A DNA stretch of 64,000 nucleotides from Dugong dugon (GCA_030035585.1 CM057476.1:3187001-3251000); one strand, 5' to 3'. Positions 42,271 to 52,502 are shown, counted from the first letter of the stretch. Notes: a model not told the origin generated them from the letters alone. Made by a program: numbers and translations.

Positions 42271-42429
42271 CTCCATCTTAATATTGGACCTCCTCAACGA
42301 CATTGGAAGGGGCCAGGGGTGGGAGTGACATTCACTGCCCCTGGGGTGGAGCATGGGTGGTGTCCTGATGACCTGAGCTCAGTGCCCCACAGAATCAAAG
42401 CCCAGCCTTCCAGTGACTCAGGATGGAGT

Positions 42430-42945
42430 GAACATGACAGGCTCACCGTGCATCAGGAAGGACGTGGCAGGCAGAAAGCTGCTCCCAAAGATGCCCACGT
42501 CCGAGTTCCTGGAGCCTGTGACTGTGTGACCTTACACGGCTGAAGGGACTTTGCAGGTATGATTAAGTTCAGGAGCTTGAGCTGGGGGGATGATCCTGGG
42601 TTATCTGGGTGGTCCCAATGTAATCAAAACGCTCCTTGTAAGGCAAAAATGGAGGTCAGAGACAGAGAGAGATTTGAAGGCGCTATGTTGCTGGCTTTGA
42701 AGTCGGAGGAAGGGGCCACGAGCCAAGGAATGCAGGCGGCCCCTGGGAGCTGGAAAAGGCAAGGAAAGAGATCCTCCCCGGAGCCTGCAGAAAGAACCAG
42801 CCCAGCCGACACTTTGATTTTAGCCCAGTGAGACCCATGCCGGACTTCTGACCCAGAACTGTGAGATAATAAAGCTGTGCTGTTTTAGTCCCCAAAGTTT
42901 GTGGTATTTTGTAACAGAAGCAATGGCGAAGCAACACAAAGATGT
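42430..42945 (+). mobile_element. MLT1-type MaLR LTR (plus)
   Basis: 'gatgcccacgtccgagttcc', 'gggactttgcaggtatgatt', 'gggttatctgggtggtccca', 'ccagaactgtgagataataa', 'gtccccaaagtttgtggtat': the expected order of MLT1 landmarks. The small plus and minus frames inside are not genes. The LTR start is degraded. Confidence 0.92.
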
Positions 42946-43439
42946 AAGACATTCCAAACTTGGAGAATGCATCACTCAAGACCGCAGTTTCCGACCTCAT
43001 AGAAAGATCCCTTCCTTCACCCCTTGGTCCTTTAAAGTGGTGGTTTTTCAAAAGGATGCTGTGGTACCTGGGGGATTAGAGGGTGTCTGGATAACCATTT
43101 AAAATAAACCTTAGGGCTTTATAATAACCGCAGTGGACATCGGAAAATAACATAAACGTACTTTAACATGTACTTTCAAGGATGTCATCAGTAAAAATGA
43201 AGGTACTTTTTCTTACAAACAAGACAATGTAAAGGTGATGTTAGGAGAAGTATTGGGCGAGTCGTAGTGTGCGTGGACATGGATGGGGGATGATTTTGGG
43301 CGAGGTCCCACTGCTGCTGAGACTCCCGTTACCACCCAATTCCCAAGCTGGTTCCACAGCCTTGCAGCAGTATTCTGTGCATGATTTCCTCTTCTGCTCC
43401 AATCAGCTACGATTGTGGATTTTTGGTGCAAGTAGAGAC
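42946..43439. other. No recognisable gene or repeat
   Basis: Single-copy-looking sequence between an LTR and a SINE pair. Confidence 0.4.
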
Positions 43440-43608
43440 AAAAAGTTTCCCTTGTGACACAGTAGAACAGCCCCATAGGGTCTTCGTGGCTGTAATCTTA
43501 CGGAAGCAGACCGCCACATCTTTTATCCCTCAGAGCTGCTGGGCCAGTTTGAACCACCAACCTTTCAGTTAGCAGCTGAGCACTTAACCATTGTGCCACC
43601 AGGGCTCC
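43440..43608 (-). mobile_element. AfroSINE-like SINE, type A (long form)
   Basis: Minus-strand: 'cgtggctgtaatcttacgga', 'cagtttgaaccaccaacctt', head 'gtgccaccagggctcc'. Tail lost. Confidence 0.92.
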
Positions 43609-43659
43609 TTAGTCACTGACTTAAGTTAAATGAAAAGGCAAATGGATTTGAAGGTTAGG

Positions 43660-43850
43660 GTTGTTGTTTACCGTTGAGTAGATTCTGACTTATAGTGACC
43701 CTATAGGACTGCCCCATGGGGTTTCCTAGGCTGTAATCTTTATGGGAGCAGACTGCCACATCTTTCTCCGGCAAAGTGGCTGGTGGGTTCAAACCACCAA
43801 CTTTTCAGTTAGCAGCCTAGTGCTCAACCACTTCGCCACCAGGGCCCCTT
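43660..43850 (-). mobile_element. AfroSINE-like SINE, type A (long form)
   Basis: Minus-strand: GTT tail at the left, 'cctaggctgtaatctttatg', 'gtgggttcaaaccaccaa', head 'cgccaccagggcccc'. Confidence 0.94.
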
Positions 43851-44913
43851 AAGATTCGAGTAGGCAGTAAATCGAAGGGAAATTCGAGTTTAAACTATTG
43901 GTCAGGCCCTCATGTCCCTCTGCAACACGGCCTCAGCCTACCTTTCCACAGGCACCTACCTCCGGTCGCTGACTGCAGAGCTGGGAAGAGATGTGGACAG
44001 TCAGCTCTCGCAAGCCAGCATGTCTGATTCCAGCGCACGATTAACACCTGTCCTGACAGATATTTTTGCAAAAAGCCAAAAGCGTCTTCTAAGCCATCAC
44101 ATTAGGGAAGCTGAGGGTACGGAGGGTCTAGCCTAGTTTTCCACACCCCAGCCTGTGGCCAGCCGGATTCTAACTCATGGCAATGGACAGCTGACGTTCG
44201 CAAGTGAGGGTGCACTAGGATGGAACCCCAGCATCCTCGCCCCAAACCTCCAGGAATGATTAGCAGGACACCATGACAGTGCTCTCCCTCTCAGCAAACA
44301 CAGCTGGGCCCAAATCAGCATTTCCAGAAGCCTCAGAACACACAGGCTTGCTACGGGGACTCTCCAGAACTTGCAAGACTTACCTCCCTCGAGTGGAATC
44401 TCCCTCCGATCCTGAGTTGAAGAACTACTTACATACCTAAATTCACTTTCTGCTAATTAACTTGTTCACATTTATTTGCATAACCAACACTAATCTTGTG
44501 GTTAATTAGACTTGCTGTGCATTCGATTCAGGAGATTTGATTTGGCCTCTGATCTCCTGCTTATAATGAGGGGACCCTGCACACGTTTCTTCCCTTACAT
44601 TGTTTCTCAAGTTCAAACATCCAGACACCGCCCCCAACCCCCACCCAATCCTCACCCCGAGACACAGTAAAAATTGCTCTTGGGGCAATGGTGGCGAACG
44701 TTGCCATTTGAAGCTGTAAGCTGCTCAGGACACCAGATGTTTTTGCTGGTTATGCATTAAAGGAAGGGCCGAGCTGGGGGGGCGGTGGTTCAGATAATTC
44801 AACAGAGTGTTTCTAACCAAAGTGGAGAATTTGCAAATTTTTCACGGCAGCCTTAGAGTCTTAGAGTATTCACTTAAGTAAATTTGTACAATAATGGAGC
44901 ATTTCTTCCCCTC
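43851..44913. other. Apparently single-copy sequence with a homeodomain/octamer cluster
   Basis: About 1.05 kb with no SINE or LINE that I can recognise. The block 44440-44515 holds 'ctaattaa' (44453), ATTTGCAT (44474-44481) and 'ttaattag' (44502-44509) within 60 bp, which marks it as a candidate non-coding regulatory element. A short type C-like head (gggggcggtggttcag, 44778-44793) has no SINE behind it. Confidence 0.4.
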
Positions 44914-45122
44914 ATGGAGTTCCTGGGTAGTGCAAAACAGCTAAACACCTGGCTACTAACCAAAAGGTTGAAGGTTCATATCCACCCAGAGGTGTCTTGG
45001 AAGAAAGGCCTTGTGATCTACTTCTGAAAAATCAGCCACTGAAAACCCTATGGAGCATAGTTCTACTCTGACACATATGGGGGTGCCATGAGTCAGAATC
45101 TACTCCAATGACAACTTGTTTA
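44914..45122 (+). mobile_element. AfroSINE-like SINE, type B
   Basis: Head 'ggagttcctgggtagtgca', tail 'gagtcagaatctactccaat'. Confidence 0.93.
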
Positions 45123-45658
45123 CGTATTTATTTATATTTTTTGTTTTCTTCCCTTAACAGTAATTTCTTCAGGGAAGCACCCTGGTGGAATGGATCAATA
45201 ACCCTAAAAAATGATCATACTTTTTAATCCTAAGATGCCATGGTAAGGAAAAAGAGGTGAGGACACAGATTTAGGTAGAGGTGGTTTACTGCTACATTAT
45301 CTGTAAGAACTAAATTTGGAAACAATTAAATGTCTGAAAATGTGGAAATGATTATTTATATTAAATCCATACAATGGAAGATTATGAAGATATTAAATTC
45401 TTTTTGGGGAATAGTAAATGTCATGAGAAGAAGTTTTCACTGTAAATGAAAATAAAAATATCTTAAAAAGCTGTATGTATAGTACGATATCAAATTTGTA
45501 AAATAAATGACTCTACCTTACATTTACTATATACAGATATTATGTATGTATAAAACACTGAAAAGAAATGAACCAATATGTTAGCAGCGGGTTACCCCTG
45601 GGTAGTAGGGCTATTGATACATTATTTTAATTTTTCCCCGTCTACCTGTGTGAAGGAA
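45123..45658. other. AT-rich sequence; possible old L1
   Basis: Text such as 'ggaaacaattaaatgtctga' and 'ccatacaatggaagattatg' resembles an old L1 3' region on the plus strand, but it is too degraded for a firm call. Confidence 0.4.
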
Positions 45659-45984
45659 GCATTGGTGGCTCAGTGGCCGAATTCTTGCCTTCCACGCAGG
45701 AGACCTGGGTTTGACTCCCGGCCAAGGCACCTCGTGTGCAGCCACCACCCATCTGTCAGTGGAGGCTTCCGTGTTGCTGTGATGATGCACAGGTATCCGT
45801 GAAGCTTCCAGACTAAGACGGACTAGGAGGAAAGGCCTAGGGATCTACTTCTGAAAATCGGCCAGTGAAGACCTTATGGACCACAACGCTCCGGTCGTGA
45901 GGGTGGCGTTGTGACGCCCCGTGCACGGTGTTGCCGTGAGTTAGTAGCTGGAACGAAAGCAGCAACGACAACCATCTGAGTGCA
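45659..45984 (+). mobile_element. AfroSINE-like SINE, type C, full, with tRNA-Gly-like head
   Basis: The head 'gcattggtggctcagtgg' runs to 'ggccaaggcacc' over ~73 bases and is close to tRNA-Gly; the acceptor-like ends gcattgg and ccaaggc can almost pair. It has 'ccttccacgc' where tRNA-Gly(GCC) has CCTGCCACGC. The body and RTE-like tail ('gtgcacggtgttgccgtgag') follow, ending in 'gcagcaacgacaacc'. Confidence 0.94.
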
Positions 45985-46965
45985 CCAAACATTCTAAAGC
46001 CGACTGTGTGTCGCTTCTACCATCAGAAAACAATTATGTTAAGTGTCCCGGTATTAAGCGTCTGTATAGATGGCACAGAGCATGCTTATATCTGTAATAG
46101 ACACTGACGGCACGTCATCTTTCGATACCTCTCAGTGAAGGCTACATCTAGCACCCGCACTAAGGCTGAACACCGCAGCAAAGCAGCCCTGAAAATCCAG
46201 GGGGGCGAAGGGGCTGAGCTGAGGGAGGGAAGATGCCCAAGCCCCGGTGAGCTGACTAGGCCTCCCCGACCCAGTCTGTCCGCTCAAAGCCCAAACCAAA
46301 GCACTTCAGCCTGGCGCCCCGCACCGCCTCACGGCAGGGCACCCGATGGTACTGAAGTCCCTGTAAGCGCCTCCAAATTTCAGGCGTGGGTTTCAGGGCT
46401 CCACCACGCAGTGGCTAATGTGCATCTACTTGGACCCTGCTGGACAGTGGCTGAGTCACTGGGACAGGTGAGCGGCGTGCCGAGGGGCGGCCTCCTTACC
46501 TGTTGCGCGGCCCCGGCCCCAGGCGCTGACACACCACGGTGGTGGTGGCGTGCTTGCCACCATTGCCAGTCTCCTGCGTGGAGTCCCACAGGCGAGGCTC
46601 CCTGGTCTGTGCGCTCAGGATGTTCACACCCTTCTTCACCTTGGCTCTGTGGGGATGAGAGGGCAAGAGAGAGCTGCGTGGTTAAAGTTGTGTCCCGTCC
46701 AAAAGTGCCCGCGCCACCAAGCTGCACTCGGGCTTGTCTTTTCTGCTTTGTCACTGTTTCCATGCCTGGAGGTACACATGACAGCACAGACCAGATGGTT
46801 AACACCTGGGCCGGGCCAGGTGGGAGTGGGAGAGGGGCCTGTCACAGACCCGGACATCATGGAACTTTCTGTCCGTTCTCAGGGCGAGGGGAAGGGGCTC
46901 CTGGACACTGGTTAAACCAGGAGGTAGTACACAAAGTGACTGAGAGCACAGACTAGACTACCTGG
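45985..46965. other. CpG-rich stretch with a 273-codon open frame; no gene assigned
   Basis: The interval is GC-rich, with CpG-rich text at 46.25-46.65 kb. A plus frame is open for 273 codons (46135-46956) and a minus frame for 141 codons (46380-46805). The plus frame has no domain, signal peptide or repeat that I can recognise and is Pro/Ser/Cys-rich, as chance frames in GC-rich DNA often are. The bases around 46467-46475 (gacaggtgagc) could serve as a splice donor. I leave it unassigned; see findings. Confidence 0.35.
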
Positions 46966-47645
46966 GTGAGTGCTTCTCAACCAGGGCAACTGTGTCCCCA
47001 GGGGACTTGTGGCATTGTCTGGGGACACCTTTTTTGAGCAGAATATACACCAATTCAACAGTCTGTACGTGTACGGTTCAGTGACATTGATTACATTCTT
47101 TGGGTTGTACAACTGTTCTCACCTTCCTTTTCTGAACTGTCCCTCCTGCCTTAACACCAACTCACGGATCCTAAGTTTCCTATCTAAAATTTGAGTTGCT
47201 GCTGTCAGTTTGATCCCACATAGTTCTTTTTTTTTTAAGTTTATTTCAATGGCTTTTTTTATAATGTCTTTTACTTTTGTTGTTGAGAACACACACAACA
47301 GAACACACACCAGTTCTCTTCTACACTTACAATTCAGTGACACTGGTTACACACTTCGAGTTGTGCAACCAGTCTTGCCCTCCTTTTCCGAGTTGTTCCT
47401 CCCCCGTTAACGTAAACTCACAGCCGCCGGAGTTGCCCATCTAACCTTTCCAGTTGCTGTTGTCAATTTGATCTGTCTGGAGAAATTTGGGATTGTCCCG
47501 ATGTGGAGGGTGAGGTGGGTGTTACTGGCATCCAGTGGGTGGAAGCCAGGGATGCTGCCGAACACCCTACAATGCACAGGCCAGCCCCCACCACAGAGAG
47601 TTTTCTGGTTCAACACGGCAGTGGTGCTGAGGTTGACAAGGCCTG
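46966..47645 (+). mobile_element. Non-autonomous hAT-type element, split by L1 3'UTR
   Basis: Left part 'gtgcttctcaaccagggcaa' to 'gtctggggacacc'; right part 'ggcatccagtgggtggaagc' to 'gaggttgacaaggcctg'. The same element lies at 55.0-55.6 kb. Confidence 0.8.
47035..47475 (-). mobile_element. L1 3'UTR-type sequence, two overlapping copies, nested in hAT element
   Basis: Two successive versions of the same text: 'gttcagtgacattgattaca' with 'ctgtccctcctgccttaaca', and 'caattcagtgacactggtta' with 'gttgttcctcccccgttaac', each ending in 'ttgctg(c/t)tgtca'. A T-run lies between them. Probably two L1 3' ends in the same orientation, or a duplication. Confidence 0.65.
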
Positions 47646-47664
47646 GCTGAGGTATCCAGCCCAG

Positions 47665-47861
47665 TGTCACCGCTTTCTGGCTGTGTGACTTTGAGTGAGT
47701 TATATAACCTGGGTCTCTACGCCCTCCTCTGTGAAAAGAGAATAATACTAGCCCCCATTATAAACACGTTGTGGTGATTAAATGAATTAACACACAGCAA
47801 GAGATGAGAACAGTGTCAGGCATATAATAAGCACTTAATAAACATTAGCTATTGTTATATA
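47665..47861 (+). mobile_element. MIR SINE
   Basis: 'ctggctgtgtgactttgagt' and 'tcctctgtgaaaagagaata', ending 'taagcacttaataaacatta'. Confidence 0.9.
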
Positions 47862-48132
47862 TCCACCACCCGTCTGCCTGTTTGTTGTACTGTGGTGGCT
47901 GCATGTTGCCGTGATGCTGGGAGCTATTCTACCGGGATTTCAAATACCAGCAGGGTCACCCACGGTGAACAGGTTTCAGCAGAGCTTTCAGACTAAGGCA
48001 GACTAGGAAGAAGGGCCTTGGGACCTACTTCGGAAAACCAGCCAATGAAAATCTCCTGGATCACAATGGTCTGTCCCGTTGTGCATGGGATTGCCATGCG
48101 CAGGGGGCCAACTCGACAGTAGTCAACAACAA
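47862..48132 (+). mobile_element. AfroSINE-like SINE, type C (long form)
   Basis: 'tatccaccacccgtctgcct', palindrome-like 'gggatttcaaatacc' (47934-47948), 'agcagagctttcagactaag', tail 'gattgccatgcgcaggg' ending in 'gtcaacaacaaca'. Head lost. Confidence 0.9.
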
Positions 48133-48215
48133 CATATACAGTTTTTACCAAACTTACAGAACTATTCGACTCTTTAACTTATGTGCAGGGGCTCTTATTG
48201 AAAGTAACGTCTTCC

Positions 48216-48260
48216 AAAAATTTTATATATCTATATCGATATATCTATCTATGTATATAT
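48216..48260 (+). repeat. (TA/TATC)n microsatellite
   Basis: AT-rich simple repeat (atatctatatcgatatatct) immediately before a SINE. Confidence 0.9.
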
Positions 48261-48262
48261 AT

Positions 48263-48416
48263 GGAAACCCTGGTGGTGTAGTGGTTAAGTGCTATGGCTG
48301 CTAACCAAAAGGTTGGCAGTTCTAATCCACCAGGCGCTCCTTGGAAACTCTATGGGGCAGTTCTACTCTATTCTATAGGGTCGCTATGAGTTGGAATTGA
48401 CTTGACGGCAATGGGT
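48263..48416 (+). mobile_element. AfroSINE-like SINE, type A (short form)
   Basis: Head 'ggaaaccctggtggtgtagtg', tail 'gttggaattgacttgacggc'. TA-rich simple sequence on both sides, so it inserted into the microsatellite. Confidence 0.94.
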
Positions 48417-48457
48417 GTGTATGTGTATATATATATATGTATTTATATATATATATA
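48417..48457 (+). repeat. (TA)n microsatellite between inverted SINEs
   Basis: 'gtgtatatatatatatgtat' and following TA run, about 40 bp. Confidence 0.93.
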
Positions 48458-48661
48458 GTTGTTGCTGGGTGCCAACAAGTCGATTTAGACTCACAGTGAC
48501 CCCATGTGACAGAGTGGAACTGCCCCATAGGGTTTCCTAGGCTGTAATCTTTATGGGAGCAAATTGCCAGGTCTTTTCTCCTGTGGAGCCACTGAGTGGG
48601 TTTGAACTGCCAGCCTTTCAGTTAGCCACAGAGCACTTAACTGTTGCACCACCAGGGCTCT
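48458..48661 (-). mobile_element. AfroSINE-like SINE, type A (long form)
   Basis: GTT-type tail at 48458, 'ttcctaggctgtaatcttta', head 'gcaccaccagggctc'. Opposite orientation to 48263-48416. Confidence 0.94.
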
Positions 48662-49497
48662 CTCTCTGTATACCAACACATCCCTGCCCTACTAACATCA
48701 CAGAGTGGAGGACATAAACCCCTGCGAGCAGGTAGAAGGATAACCTCACCTAGTGGATGTGATGGTCAGGCGGACACCATGAACCAGCACGGAACCAAGA
48801 GGCTGGGGAGTGGTGACAAACCTATCTCCACCTTCCACACTCAGAGCACCCAAATTAGCAACAACCCCCGAGCAGCCACATCCTACCAGCCTCAGTAGTC
48901 CCCTCTTCTTTAGATACTGTTTTAAGTCTTATATTACAATGATTTGCTAAACACACTTGCCAGTCTTGCCAGCCAGGAGCCCAGCATGTGCTTAAGGGAC
49001 AAAGAGGAAAGACACATTAGCATGTGGAAGCCCCCACCTATCCTGACGCAGAGGAGTTGACACCCCAGTTGTCTGCGTATCCTGGGCATCTTCTGTCTCT
49101 ACTGCGGGGAATAAATGCCTCATGAAATGTGACTTTGCTTCAAACTAGGTTTTGCAGTGTTGAAATTTTGCTCACGATTCCGGATTTCACTGAAGCCACA
49201 AACTGTTCTTTCCACTTAATGGTTCACGCCCATGAGAGGATTCTTGTTGACTGGTGCAGGGGGTGGTTCCATCCATGCTGGGTGGGAGAACGAGCCACCG
49301 AGGTGGGAGAAAGACGTAGGATTTAAGGCCCATTTTGCTAATTGGGCGTTTTCTTTGCTGAGGGCAATGGGTGTTTCTATCTACTGCAAGGAAATGGCTG
49401 TTAGTAGGAGTTTGGGTCCAGGACCAGAAAGTTGCAACAAGAGCCAAAGTTAAAAAATACACCTTTAGGATACTTGTCACCTTGGCACTAGTACTGA
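48662..49497. other. No recognisable gene or repeat
   Basis: About 830 bp, single-copy-looking; small frames only. Confidence 0.4.
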
Positions 49498-49699
49498 CCT
49501 GTTGCTGTCGAGTCGACCCTAACTCATGGCGACCCCATGTGTGTCAGAGTAGAACGGTGCTCTGTAGGGTTTTCAACGACTGATGTTTCACAAGTAGGTC
49601 ACCAAGCCTTTCTTCCAAGGCACCTCTGGGCTGGCTCAAACCTCCAACCTTTTGGTTAGCAGCGGAGCGTGTTAATGATCTGTACCACCCAGGGACTCC
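49498..49699 (-). mobile_element. AfroSINE-like SINE, type B
   Basis: Minus-strand: 'tgttgctgtcgagtcgaccc' to 'gtaccacccagggactcc'. Well conserved. Confidence 0.95.
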
Positions 49700-49892
49700 A
49701 CTTTTCATTTACCAGTTAATGACAGTGACTCTGTCTGGGCACCATGCTAGATGCTGGGATATGTGTCAGCGCTGGATTCAGGCATGGACCTGCCCTCAGG
49801 CTCTTTGGCCCTATCTGAGGGTTCCAGAACGGGGCTCACGTGGGGCTTAGCCCCACATGCTTATGATTGACCCTGCTGTCTAGTTTTTTCCA

Positions 49893-50292
49893 CCCCCCAT
49901 CTGTCAGTGTGTCCAGCTGCAGTGGCTTGCATGTTGCTGTGATGCTGGAAGCTTTGCCACTGGTATTTCAAATACCAGCAGGGTCACCGGTGGTGGACAG
50001 GCTTCAGCAGAGCTTCCAGACCAAGACAGAGTAGGAAGAAAGGCCTGGCGATCTACTTCTGAAAATTAGTCAATGAAACCCTGCGGCTCACAACAGAATA
50101 TTGTCCAGTATAGTGCTGGAAGATGAGCCGCCTGAGTTGGAAGGCACTCAAAATACACCATGGCTGCAACAATGGACTCAAGCAGGCCAGCGATCATGAA
50201 GATGGTGCAGGACCGGGCAATGTTTTGTTTCACTGTGCACAGGGTCACCGTAAGTTTAAGCTGACCTGACAGCAGCTAACAACAAAAACAAT
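49893..50292 (+). mobile_element. AfroSINE-like SINE, type C (long form)
   Basis: 'ccccatctgtcagtgtgtcc', palindrome 'ggtatttcaaatacc' (49962-49976), 'agaaaggcctggcgatctac', the extra block 'gtatagtgctggaagatgag' / 'gttggaaggcactcaaaata', then RTE-like 'gctgcaacaatggactcaag' and 'catgaagatggtgcagga', ending 'aacaacaaaaacaa'. Confidence 0.92.
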
Positions 50293-51098
50293 ACAGTTTT
50301 CCACTAGTTAAAAACCAAGAACAGTTCACCCTCTTTTCAGGATATGCTGGGCTCAGATGTGATACAGGGATGATTAATAGTTCCTGAAAGGAAATCAATG
50401 TCCAGGACAAATTCTGAACACAGGAACCCTAACTTCCATCCTCCAAGTCATCTATCTCGGGGTCAGCTACAACCTCCTCATGAAATTCTCTCCTTTAGAA
50501 GCTTCTGGGGCCTGCTGGAACATGTGCACACCCATGGGCGATGAGGGGGACCTTAGGGGTGGGGGGCCGGGCACCATCTGGTCTCTAGGCCCTGCATGGC
50601 TGAAGCACAAACTGACTGCTCAGGGCTGAACCGAGCCCTTAGAGTATGTAACTAGTTGCCAACATTAAAATAAAACCAGAAGCTCTCCTATAAAAACCTA
50701 GATTTCTGCTTTCTTAAAAGTAGAGACTTATTCATTTAAGAAGCTGTTATCGAGCCCACGGTAGGTGCCAAGCGCTGTTCTCAGGGAAGAGCGTCCCACG
50801 AAGCCCGGATCTCTGCCCCTGGGGCACCCATGTTCCAGTTGGAAAGACAGACTGTCCACAAGACATACGTGAAATGAGTGGTTCTTCAGGGGCTGGCAAA
50901 GGTTATGGAGGGAAAATGAAGCTGGGTTGGTAAACACGGGGCAGGGAGAGAGGCGCAGCTTGAAACAGGACGGCTTTGAAGGCCTCTCTGATGAGCTGAC
51001 CCCAAAGATGACGAGGGAGAGAGCCGTGTGGTCAACTGGGGGACCAGCAGGAAAACACCAGTGCAGAGGCCTGTGGTGGGCAGGATTTCTTAGCGGGG
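50293..51098. other. No recognisable gene or repeat
   Basis: Single-copy-looking sequence that leads into a long GT-rich tract. Confidence 0.4.
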
Positions 51099-52035
51099 GT
51101 TGTCTGTGTGTCTGTGTGTCTGTGTGTGACTGTGTGTGTCTGTGTGTGTGCATGTCTGTGTGTGTCTGTCTCTGTATGTATAAGTGTGTGTATGCGTGTG
51201 TCTGTGTGAATGTGAGCATGTGTCTGTGTGTGTGTCCGTGTGTATAAGTGTGTGTATGTGTGCATGCCTGTGTGAATATCTGTGAGTTTGTCTGTGTGTG
51301 AGTGTGTGTGTGTCTGTCTCTGTGTGTACAAGTGTGTGTATGTGTGCATGTCTGTGTGAATATCTGTGAGTGTATGTGTGAGTTGCATGTGTCTCTCTGT
51401 GTGTATAAGTGTGTGTATGTGTGTGAATGTGTATGCATGTCTGTATGCATGTGTATGTATTTGTGAGTGTATGTGTGTGAGTGTGTCTAGGTGTGTATGT
51501 GTGTGTCTGGGTGTATGTATATGCATCTGTGTTAGTTTACGTGTGTGAGTGACTGTGTGTGAGTGTATGTATGTGAGTGTGTGTCTCTGTGTGTATAAGT
51601 GTGTGTATATATGCATGTCTGTGTGAATGTGTGTGTGTGTGTGAGTGTGCCTGTGTGTATGTGTGTGAGCGTGTGTCTGTGTGTGTGTGTCTGTGTGTGA
51701 GAGCGTGTGTATGTGTGTGCGAGTGTGTGTGAGTGTGTGACAGCATGTGTATGTGTGTGAGTGTGCGAGCATGTGCGTGTGAGCGTGTATATGTCTGTGT
51801 GTGTGTGAGAGCGTGTGTGTGTGTGTATGCATGTGTATGTGTGTGTGTGAGCGTGTGTGTCTGTGAACGTGTGTGTCTGTGTGTGTGTGAGAGCATGTAT
51901 GTCTCTGTGTGTGAGAGCGTGTGTATGTGTGTGTGTGTGGGAGCGTGTGTATGTCTGTGTGTGAGTGTGTGTGAGAGCGTGTGTGAGTATGTCTGTGTGT
52001 CAGCATCTGTGTGTGAGCGTGCATGTGCATGCGTG
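51099..52035 (+). repeat. Long GT-rich microsatellite, about 935 bp
   Basis: Almost entirely GT on the plus strand with ct, at, ag and ca interruptions and longer-period internal copies (for example 'gtataagtgtgtgtatgtgt' recurring several times between 51.18 and 51.6 kb). Long frames (51032-52030 minus, 332 codons; others on both strands) consist of Thr/His or Cys/Val repeats and are not genes. Confidence 0.98.
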
Positions 52036-52502
52036 TGAAGCCACCGGAGCCAGCTCTTTCCCCTGGTCGGGGAGTCCCTGCTCCCTAGCCGACGGAGAGC
52101 AGCCGTAGCCGGCTCATCTGGAGCCAACGCCCCCAGCGCTCTCAGGCCTGGTGTGAAGACAGCTGCCGTCACTTTTCCAGTCGAGTCTTGTTCATCTTCT
52201 GTTTTGCTGACCAAACACTGGCCCCTTTGACCATCACCCTTTGCTGCCTCAGATCTGCCTTTGATGTTGGGTGCTAAGGAAAACTTCTTTATCAGCAACC
52301 CATCAAATGTCGGAACAGGCTGGAGCTGAGAGACTGCTGGAGTCTCCTAAGTGTCTTTGCTACCTCAAGCTCCGTATTTCTTTTTATTCCCGTTTTTCTG
52401 GTCCCAGACAATGGGTTATACCTACTGTTGCAGACTTTGGCACAAGGGATCTTCGTTCCTGAAACAAACGCTAATTCTCTGTTTCCAGAGGTTCGCTCCT
52501 GT
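52036..52502. other. No recognisable gene or repeat
   Basis: Single-copy-looking sequence between the GT tract and a SINE. Confidence 0.4.

Noticed and set aside
44778..44793. Type C SINE head (gggggcggtggttcag)
   Set aside because: Only 16 bases resemble the head; no SINE body or tail follows, so it is probably chance or an unrecognisable remnant.
46380..46475. A coding exon ending at a GT donor
   Set aside because: An AG acceptor and a GT donor can be pointed to, but such sites are common by chance and the translation resembles no family I know. Kept only as a finding to check.
51032..52030. 332-codon minus-strand frame (and 253-, 240-codon companions)
   Set aside because: It consists of Thr-His repeats from a GT dinucleotide tract and is open in several frames on both strands, which is a property of the repeat.
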